In this document: positions 34,450-40,995 of the stretch, piece by piece
Position numbering within the stretch: position 1 is the stretch's first letter
Layout of the letters: each line of letters starts with the position of its first letter
From: Mycoplasmataceae bacterium
GTDB taxonomy: Bacteria; Bacillota_I; Bacilli_A; Mycoplasmatales; Mycoplasmoidaceae
NCBI GenBank assembly: GCA_020024735.1
Contig: JAHHTI010000001.1
Coordinates: 1 to 40,995, forward strand
Length of the DNA: 40,995 nt
Direction of reading: 5' to 3'
Notes under the pieces: generated by a model
What the model saw: the letters and a program-made list of their open reading frames with translations, nothing else
The model's database searches: none
What the model was told of the DNA's origin: nothing
Made by a program: the position numbers and the translations under genes

Positions 34450-35220
34450 TTAGTATTGTATATGAAATTTGTTAGTAAAATAATCCTTAATTTTATTTTT
34501 GATTTTATCATAAGCACTTCCGGTTTCGGTATCTTCTTCTCTAAATCTAAACAAATCATCGAGAGTTAAATGAAAACTAGGTATATCATATTGTTTAGTT
34601 AAACCATTAAATGAGCATGTAAGCATATCTACATGTATATCATTAAGTTCACATCTTTCTATCCTGTCTCCAGTGTACATAATAAAACGATCATGAATGT
34701 TATCTTCAATTATTGGATGACAAGTAACATTAGCACGACCATTTATAAAACTATTTTTACAATATTTAGAAATGAGATCAAGAACTAAGGATTGTTGACA
34801 TAAAAATCTATCTTTTAATATATGAGCAGTTATAAAATGAATATTAATATTCTTATTTAAGCATCTATTTATTCAATTTGATACTAGGTCATCTTCATAT
34901 TGATTAATTTCTATAAAACCTATTCAAGGATTTTTAGACTTATTTGGCTTGTTATAAACATTTTTGTGGCTGTAATCATATTCATATAAATATTTTCCGT
35001 TGCCATTTTCATATTTATTAACATTATTATGTCCATTATTATTAATAATATTATATCCATTAGGCCTATTAGAGTAAGCCTTACTAGGATTAAGAAAATA
35101 CTTATCAATTATATAAATATGACTACTTCCATAGTCTATAGCATTTTGATACAACTTATTAAGAAACGTATCTAATTCATTTTGATCTACAACTACAACA
35201 TTACCATTATGTATCTCCAT
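34450..35220 (-). CDS. Orphan protein with HDRF motif and Asn/Tyr-rich linker
   Basis: 256 aa; family not recognised. N-terminal ~45 residues look folded (VVVVDQNELDTFLNKLYQNA, SSHIYIIDKYFL). Residues ~52-98 are a low-complexity Asn/Tyr/Lys linker. The rest alternates strands and helices: IGFIEIN, NINIHFITAHIL, then HDRFI at 176-180, followed by TLDDLFRF. A HDRF(I/L) string after a strand occurs in several phospholipase-D-like and defence-associated proteins, but one short match is not enough to assign a fold. Ribosome-binding site AGAGG precedes ATG 35220. Its promoter region has a (TA)n tract between TTGACA and TATACT. Convergent with thrS (12-nt gap). Confidence 0.72.
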
Positions 35221-35238
35221 TTCTACCTCTTATGATTA

Positions 35239-35276
35239 TTGACATTAAAAGTATATATATATATATATATTGTCAA
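35239..35276 (-). promoter_or_regulatory. TTGACA-(TA)n promoter region, possibly phase-variable
   Basis: On the minus strand a consensus -35 TTGACA (35276-35271) is followed by an uninterrupted TA run (35270-35252, 19 nt) that leads into TATACT (35255-35250), a 5/6 match to TATAAT, with a 15-nt spacer. The gene at 35220 starts about 30 nt further on. Changes of one TA unit would change the spacer by 2 bp. The opposite end also has TTGACA (35239-35244), making a 6-bp inverted repeat around the tract, so it could also be an operator. Confidence 0.5.
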
Positions 35277-35302
35277 GGTTATTTGTATATATTGTTACTA
35301 GT

Positions 35303-35334
35303 AAAAAACAAAAGCAAGAGAGAACTCTCTTGCT
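35303..35334 (-). terminator. Rho-independent terminator of trxA
   Basis: Perfect 10-bp arms AGCAAGAGAG (35313-35322) and CTCTCTTGCT (35325-35334) with a minimal loop. On the minus strand the stem is followed by TTTTGTTTTTT. It ends the topA/trxA-side transcript before the orphan gene, which therefore needs its own promoter. Confidence 0.9.
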
Positions 35335-35365
35335 ATATGTTATTGATATATGTTGTTCCAAACAA

Positions 35366-35674
35366 TTATTTTCTATAATTTTCGATATTAGATAATAATT
35401 GGTTTTCAGGAATAAATCCATTACTACGACCAACTTCTTGACCGTTTTTAAAGTAAATTATAGTAGGAATAGATTGTACATTATGTTTTTCTGCTAAATC
35501 AGAAAAATCATCAATATTTAACTTGTAAAGATTATATTCAGGATGTGCTTCAGAGATTTTTTCAATAACTGGGCCTAACATTCTACATGGTCCACATCAT
35601 TCTGCAAAGAAATCAATCACAGCATAATCAGCTTGCATTAATTCATCATATTTTGATTTATTTTCAATTTTCAT
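35366..35674 (-). CDS. trxA: Thioredoxin
   Basis: 102 aa. Redox motif WCGPC at 26-30 in DFFAEWCGPCR, cis-proline region SIPTIIYFKNGQEVGRSNG. Keeps cytosolic proteins reduced with thioredoxin reductase. Start ATG 35674 has AAGGAG. The Trp of WCGPC is encoded by UGA. It lies 82 nt after topA and is followed by a strong terminator. Confidence 0.96.
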
Positions 35675-35746
35675 ATTTGTCTCCTTGAATTTTATTATTA
35701 TCAATATTCTAACATAAATAAAAATAAATATTTTTGCTTATTTATT

Positions 35747-35755
35747 TGTGGATAA
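35747..35755 (-). other. Single perfect DnaA-box sequence
   Basis: TGTGGATAA (reverse of TTATCCACA) in the trxA-topA spacer. It is isolated, with no further boxes within the spacer, so it is not an origin; it may bind DnaA or may be chance. Confidence 0.3.
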
Positions 35756-35756
35756 T

Positions 35757-37958
35757 TTATTTTATATCTTCTCTATAATCACATCCATTTTTGTCTTTTT
35801 TAGAATATCCTTCACAGCCAATAAATCTAGTACTTTTCTTACCTTTACCTTTACAATAAACAAGATCTTTGCCACACTTAGGACACTTTCTACCTACTAA
35901 TTCTTTTCTAATATAACGACATGTAGGGTAACCACTACATCCAACAAATGTTCCATTTTTAGAATAACGTTCAGTTAGTTTTTTTCCACACATTGGACAA
36001 TCTTCATCCAAGATTTTAGATGGGGTAGGTTCTTTGGCTACTAATGATTCAGTAAAATTACAACCTTTATTTTTTGCTGCTCAACCTGAACAACCAATGA
36101 ATTTTCCATTACGTCCTTGCTTATAAACAAGATCCTTTCCACATAGCGGACATTTTCTTCCTTCAACTATTTCATCAGGTGTTTTTACTAAATTAGTCTT
36201 TGCATCGCTCATAACTTGTTTAAAATCATCATAGATGTTTTTTAATCATTCTTGATATTTTATATTACCATCAGCAATAACACTTAAACTTTCTTCCATT
36301 TGTGCTGTAAATACCTTAGAAATAAATTTAGAGAAGTGTTGACTTAAAGAATCAATTAATCTTACTCCTAATGGGGTTGGTCTTAATTCTTTTTTATGCC
36401 CTTCTGGTAATTCACTAGCAGGAATAATATAATCACGACCTTTAATTACTTTTAACATTGTTCCATAAGTAGAAGGTCTTCCAATTTTATCTTTATCTAA
36501 TTGTTGAATTAAACTAGCTTCAGTAAAGTATGGATCAGTTTTAGTTTCATGATAACCAACTTCTGGACCACTAATTGGTTTTAAAATATCCCCAATTTTA
36601 AGGTAACTTAAATCAATTTCTTCTTTTTTGTTAAATCAAGGAATGATTTTGTATCCTTGGAAAGTAGTAATTGAATTGCTTGTATAGAATTTGTATTCTT
36701 CTTTTCCTTTTGCTATCTTAAATCTAAATTCAGTAGATTTAGTGGTAGGTGGTTTCATTAAAGAAGCAATTGTTTGTGATCATATTAATGTATACAACTT
36801 ACAAATCTTATCAGCACTAGTTTTTTTAGATTCTTCCTTACTTAAATTAATATTATCCTTTAATCATTCAGGAGTAATGGTAATATCAACTGGACGAATC
36901 CCTTCATGGGCACCTTGAACCATTGGACCATTATTAAAACTTAGATTCTTTTCTCCAACATATTCTTGACCATATGTTTTAGCAATATAATCTTTAGTGT
37001 TTTTAATAAAACCTTCATTTAAACGATTAATATCAGTACGTGGATAAGTAGTTAATGAAACAGATTCATTATTAATAGTGACACCTTCATACATTACTTG
37101 TGCTAATTTAGTAACTTCATCATTACTTCAACCAAAAGTATTAATTGCTTTTGTTAATAATGTATCAGTTTTAAAAGGTTGAATAGTTTTTCCTATTTTT
37201 TCTTGTTTAGGTTCAATATTATAAAGTTCATATTCATTACCTAACTTGGCAATCATATCAATAGCTTTTTTAGCATCATCTTCACTATTAAATGTGTATT
37301 CATATGGATCCATATTCTTAGTTTTGATATTGTCAAAAGTAGCGTCATTTCTCAAATAGATAGGAAAATTACCTTTTAATTTAGTATCTATAGTTCATCA
37401 TGGTTCAGGAATAAAAGCTTCTACTTGTTTCGCTCTTTCAACAACAAATAACAATGCTACTGATTGAACACGACCAGCTGAATCAGCTTTTAATTTATTC
37501 TTTACCAATCTTGATAAATCATATCCAATAAAACGGTCTAAAATTCTTCTAGCTCATTGAGAATAAACTTCATCCATATTAATATCTCGAGGTTCTTTAA
37601 TTGCACTAGTAATGGCTTCCTTGGTAATTTCATTGAAAGTAATTCTTTTACATTTACTTTGATATTTTTTATCAATAATATCTCATAAATGTCATGCAAT
37701 AGCTTCTCCCTCACGGTCGGGGTCGGTTGCTAGTAAAATAGAATCAGCTTTAGCAGAAAGTTGATTGATTTGTTCAATTCTTTCCTCAGCTCCTGCTTTC
37801 ATTTCTCAACGTGGTTGAAAAGTTTTAGTGTCAAATCCTGGATTTGCCTTAGTAATATCACGAATATGTCCAACTGATGCCATAACCACATAATCTGATC
37901 CCAAATATTTTTCAATAGTTTTAACTTTTCCTGGTGATTCGACAATTAATAAAGTCAT
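35757..37958 (-). CDS. topA: DNA topoisomerase I
   Basis: 733 aa type IA topoisomerase. N-terminal TOPRIM: MTLLIVESPGKVKTIEKYLG, then LLATDPDREGEAIAWHL; RITFNEITKEAI; DRFIGYDLSRLVKNKL; catalytic Tyr305 in TTYPRTDINRL. Three C-terminal zinc-ribbon repeats: CGKDLVYKQG...CSGW, CPMCGKKL...CSGYPTC, CPKCGKDLVYC...CEGY, ending DYREDIK. Relaxes negative supercoils and balances the gyrase encoded earlier. Many UGA(Trp) codons. Start ATG with TAGGAG. Follows a dprA-like gene, the same order as in Firmicutes. Confidence 0.96.
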
Positions 37959-38108
37959 GGCAACTCCTAAAATTTACATAGTATATTATATAGGTATAGA
38001 ACTCTATCTATATGCTTTTTTCATATATCTATATTTATATAGATAAATTTTTATTGCTATCAATTTACCTTTTTCATATTTAATTGATTCTATGGTATAT
38101 AAAACCTT

Positions 38109-38792
38109 CTAATTACTGATTTTATATTTAGTAGCAAAGTTTAAGTAAGATGGATTACTGTCTCCAATTACTTGCATACTTCTTTTTTCAAAATTAGAAA
38201 TATTTTTATATAAAGTAAACTCAGTATCATTAGTGTTAAAGAATACAGATTTATTACTAATTCCCAATAGCATTCTTAATGCATTTTGTTGGAATGTATT
38301 ATCTCCATTTGTAGGAATTTCAGTAATATAAATAATATTTTTATTATCTTTGATTTTATCAACAATACTTTGATTGTACTTGGCAAAATCTACTAGGATG
38401 AACTTAATGTTCTTAGTTGCATACTTTAATGCAATATCAATGTTTTTATCATTAGCACTTAAAGCTAAAGTATTATTTAATAGAAAAATCTTCTTTAGAT
38501 TTTCTTCATCTATATCTCCTCATAGGGATGTAATTCTTACTGGTTGTAATATATTAATGTCTCCTGAATAATAAATTGTTAAAGGTGGCATATATATTGC
38601 TTTATAATTTTCTGGATATCTTACATCAATAATAGATAAATAATTAGTTTGTTCATCTATATCGTAGAATTTTTCTAAATCAACTACTTCGATTCTTTCC
38701 TTTCTTTGGATTGCTTCATAAATACTATCTCAATCTCCGTGGTATTTATAGGCAAAAAAATTAATAACTTTATTCATTTCAAATTTACTCAT
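38109..38792 (-). CDS. Degenerate DprA/Smf-like protein
   Basis: 227 aa, shorter than most DprA. Resembles DprA in order: YPENYKAIYMPPLTIYYSGDINIL (family YPxxLxxIxDPPxxLYxxGN; residues 59-82), then a Rossmann-like region with weak matches, ending ITEIPTNGD...QQNALRMLLGIS (family SEYPxGxxPxxxxFPxRNRIIAGLS). The phosphate-binding GSR motif is gone (VRITSLWG), as is GxAxGID. DprA protects incoming single-stranded DNA and loads RecA. The gene sits immediately upstream of topA, as dprA does in many Firmicutes, which supports the homology. Start ATG 38792 has a distant GGAA; ATG 38777 is an alternative. Either a diverged functional form or a decaying one. Confidence 0.68.
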
Positions 38793-38901
38793 TTGGTTGT
38801 TTCCTTTCTTTTAGTTATTTTTTTGGATCTCTCCATATATGTAAGTGCTGTTTTTTTGTAAAATCACTAAAAAAAATAAAAATTTTTACCAAAATGATGA
38901 A

Positions 38902-39336
38902 TTATCAAAGGTTTTTTATCGATTTTTTATCATCTTTTTTCTTCATATCTTCACGTTTATCGTAAAGTTTCTTCCCTTTTGCAAGAGCAATTTCTACTTT
39001 TATTTTGCCTTTGTTTCAATAAACTTTTAAAGGAATAACTGTTAATCTATCCTTTTTATGCTGAAAATCAATTTTTAAAATCTCTCGCTTATTTAATAAA
39101 AGTTTCCGGTTACGATAAGGATCTTTATTTTGAATATTCCCTTGTTCATAGGGAGCAACATGCATATTTAAGATTCATGCTTCTCCTTTAATAAATGTTA
39201 TATATGCTTCATTAATAGAACAGTTAGCCTTAGAAATGGATTTAACTTCAGTACCAAAAAGCTCGATTCCAGCTTCATACTTATCTAAAATTTCATAATT
39301 ACGATTAGCATTTTTATTAGTACATAAAATTTTCAC
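38902..39336 (-). CDS. smpB: SsrA-binding protein SmpB
   Basis: 144 aa. Family motifs: NANRNYEILDKYEAGIELFG, TEVKSI, INEAYITFIKGEAWILNMHV, PYEQGN, DPYRNRKLLLNKREI, PLKVYWNKGKIKVEIALAKG, KKLYDKREDMKKKD. Binds tmRNA and brings it to stalled ribosomes. The start is GTG at 39336, the only in-frame start that keeps the conserved N-terminus, with TATAAT close upstream. The tail ends KNLW with UGA for Trp. tmRNA itself was not seen in the window. Confidence 0.94.
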
Positions 39337-39436
39337 AACTATATTATATACTACCTAAGTAGATACATCATCTAGTAGCTTTGTTTTTATACAAGTAACT
39401 CACTTTGGTTAGTTTTATATGCAAATATGAATATGA

Positions 39437-39472
39437 TGAGTATTCCTTTTAAAAAAGACAGGAAAATACTCA
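39437..39472. promoter_or_regulatory. Hairpin upstream of metK promoter
   Basis: Arms TGAGTATT (39437-39444) and AATACTCA (39465-39472) pair over 8 bp, then CC/GG continue the stem past a 2-nt bulge. There is no T-run after it, so it is not a terminator. It lies just upstream of the likely metK promoter in the smpB-metK divergent spacer, and may be an operator or a leader structure if transcription starts further upstream. Confidence 0.4.
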
Positions 39473-39495
39473 GGTATCTCGTCTTCCTTTAATGA

Positions 39496-39501
39496 TATAA
39501 T
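39496..39501 (+). promoter_or_regulatory. Probable -10 element of metK
   Basis: Exact TATAAT 25 nt before the metK start codon, giving a leader of about 18 nt that carries the AAAGGAG ribosome-binding site. No good -35 hexamer is visible, which is common in mycoplasmas. Confidence 0.5.
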
Positions 39502-39525
39502 TATAAATTATATAAAGGAGTTCTT

Positions 39526-40659
39526 ATGGCACATTACGTAAATTTAATCACTAGTGAATCAGTGGGAGCAGGACATCCTGACAAAATTTGTGACCAGATA
39601 TCTGATCATATTTTGGATGCTTGTTTAAAAAATGATCCATATTCTAGAGTTGCTTGTGAAGTTTTTGCTAGTAACCATCTAATAGTGATTGGTGGGGAAA
39701 TTACTACTAATTCCTATGTGGATGTAGTGAAATGTGCTTGAGATGTAGTTTTACCTCTTGGTTATAATGAAAATGAATTTACCATTATTTCTAATGTTAA
39801 TTCCCAATCACCTGATATTTCGCAAACTATTAATAAGAGTGATGGACAAATTGGTGCTGGTGACCAAGGGATTGTTTATGGTTATGCTACTAATGAAACT
39901 AAAACTTTAATGCCTTTATCTATTGTATTAGCTCATGAATTAGTGAAAAGAGCGGAACACTTAAGAAAAACAGGTAAATTTAAATGAGCTAAAAGTGATA
40001 TGAAATCACAAGTAACAATTGATTACAATAATCCAAAAAAACCTGTAGATACTGTACTAATGAGTATTCAACACGATGAAAACTACAAACCTAAAGAATT
40101 TGCTAAATTCATTAAAGATGAAATTATTATGAAAGTATTAAAGGAATATAAAGTTAATCTTGATCCGCATATCATTATTAATCCATCAGGGAAATTCGTG
40201 GTTGGAGGTCCTATCGGAGATACTGGTCTAACAGGAAGAAAAATTATTGTAGATACATATGGTGGTATCTCACGACATGGTGGTGGTGCTTTTAGTGGTA
40301 AGGACTGTACTAAAGTAGATCGTTCTGGTGCTTATATGGCTAGATACATTGCTAAGAACATTGTCGCAGCAGGATTAGCTGACAAGTGCGAAGTTCAATT
40401 AGCTTTTGGAATTGGTTTAACTGAACCAATTGCTATTTATGTAGACTGCTTTGGTACTAATAAAATAAGTGTTGAAGAAATCATTAAAATCATTCATCAA
40501 GTATTTGACTTATCAGTAGCTGGTTTTATTGAAAATCTAAATCTAAGAAAACCACAATTTAGAAAATTAGCAACTTATGGACACTTCGGTAGAGAAGAAC
40601 TAAACGTAGCATGAGAAGCATTAGATAAAGTTAATGCCATTAAAAAATTAATTAAATAA
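39526..40659 (+). CDS. metK: S-adenosylmethionine synthetase
   Basis: 377 aa. Makes SAM from methionine and ATP. Motifs: TSESVGAGHPDKICDQISD, GAGDQG (110-115), GGGAFSGKDCTKVDRSGAY (252-270), and the C-terminal YGHFGREELNVAWE. Strong AAAGGAG ribosome-binding site. Three UGA(Trp) codons. Divergent from smpB; followed by a bidirectional terminator. Confidence 0.96.
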
Positions 40660-40667
40660 ATAATAAA

Positions 40668-40693
40668 AGTACCACCTAGCTAAAGGTGATACT
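40668..40693. terminator. Bidirectional terminator between metK and next gene
   Basis: 10-bp arms AGTACCACCT and AGGTGATACT around a 6-nt loop. The single imperfect pair is C-A on the plus strand but G-U on the minus strand. T-rich sequence follows on both strands. Fits the converging metK and minus-strand gene. Confidence 0.8.
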
Positions 40694-40725
40694 ATTTATT
40701 TTCATTTAAATCCTATTAGATTCTA

Positions 40726-40995
40726 TTAATAACCTTCATAAGTATCAATGAAGTATGAAACTGCATTGTTTAGCACTTCAATAGGAACATCATTATTTCT
40801 TAAGATAATATCAAATAATGGAGCAGTGTTATTTCTAGTAGAAAGAGTATTAGCTCAATTCATAAAATCACTACCAGTATGACTCTTTTGATACTTATCA
40901 AGAGCTTTCATATACAATCCTTCCATTACTTGTAAACCATTGTAGTATGAAACAGCTTGACCTACATATTCAAGGTAACGTTTAGTTTCACGCTT
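40726..40995 (-). CDS. C-terminal part of an unrecognised helical protein (truncated by window)
   Basis: The last 89 codons of a minus-strand gene that continues past the right edge. The visible part is mostly helical and polar, with LEYVGQAVSYYNGLQVMEG, KYQKSHTGSDFMNWANTLS and a final YFIDTYEGY; one UGA(Trp). No membrane segment in the visible part. Family not recognised. Confidence 0.65.

Noticed and set aside
39337..39525. SAM riboswitch upstream of metK
   Set aside because: The spacer lacks the multi-stem core of known SAM riboswitches; only one bulged hairpin is visible.

Overview
The window comes from a wall-less bacterium of the class Mollicutes. The DNA is very AT-rich, and nearly every long gene stays open only if UGA is read as tryptophan (code 4). 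Under the standard code gyrB, dnaN, serS, gltX, topA, thrS and others would fall into pieces at UGA codons that sit where their families have Trp. Gene content (Suf iron-sulfur genes, RpoE delta, short streamlined genes, a giant surface protein, editing-degenerate ThrRS) fits a host-associated mycoplasma, perhaps of the Malacoplasma/pneumoniae-group side. That placement is inference. No mobile elements, CRISPR arrays, rRNA genes or dnaA were seen.

Layout. 1-397 holds no recognisable gene. 398-3034 (-) is a small suf operon: sufC, a very short sufB/sufD-like gene, sufS. 3123-4604 (+) is an unrecognised ~10-TM protein, followed by tRNA-Trp(CCA) and a terminator. 4728-11608 (-) is the replication/topology block: dnaN, an S4-domain protein (yaaA), gyrB, gyrA and a family-2 glycosyltransferase. 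recF is absent from its usual place. 11643-13262 (+) is a voltage-gated-type K+ channel homologue. 13268-19873 (-) is a surface locus: a 2036-residue protein with a signal peptide, about six tandem ~220-residue repeats and a C-terminal membrane anchor, then a 4-TM small protein. serS lies upstream. A 102-residue membrane protein is at 21401 (+).

21762-27525 (-) runs gltX, an HD-domain hydrolase, rpoE, an aldolase-like gene that has lost its zinc ligands, ychF and tdk. 27606-31752 (+) is a membrane protein overlapping dnaX, then ybaB and recR, the classic Firmicutes dnaX-ybaB-recR cluster. degV (-) meets recR tail to tail. thrS (+) follows at 32707. 34450-39336 (-) is smpB, a degenerate dprA-like gene, topA, trxA and an Asn/Tyr-rich unknown gene whose promoter region contains a (TA)n tract. 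metK (+) and a truncated minus-strand gene close the window.

Most of the window is core information processing (replication, topology, recombination, translation, ribosome rescue). The most interesting items are the repeat-built surface protein, the zinc-ligand-less aldolase paralogue, the minimal SufB/D, the degenerate DprA next to topA, the ThrRS without an editing site, and the TTGACA-(TA)n element upstream of an orphan gene with an HDRF motif.
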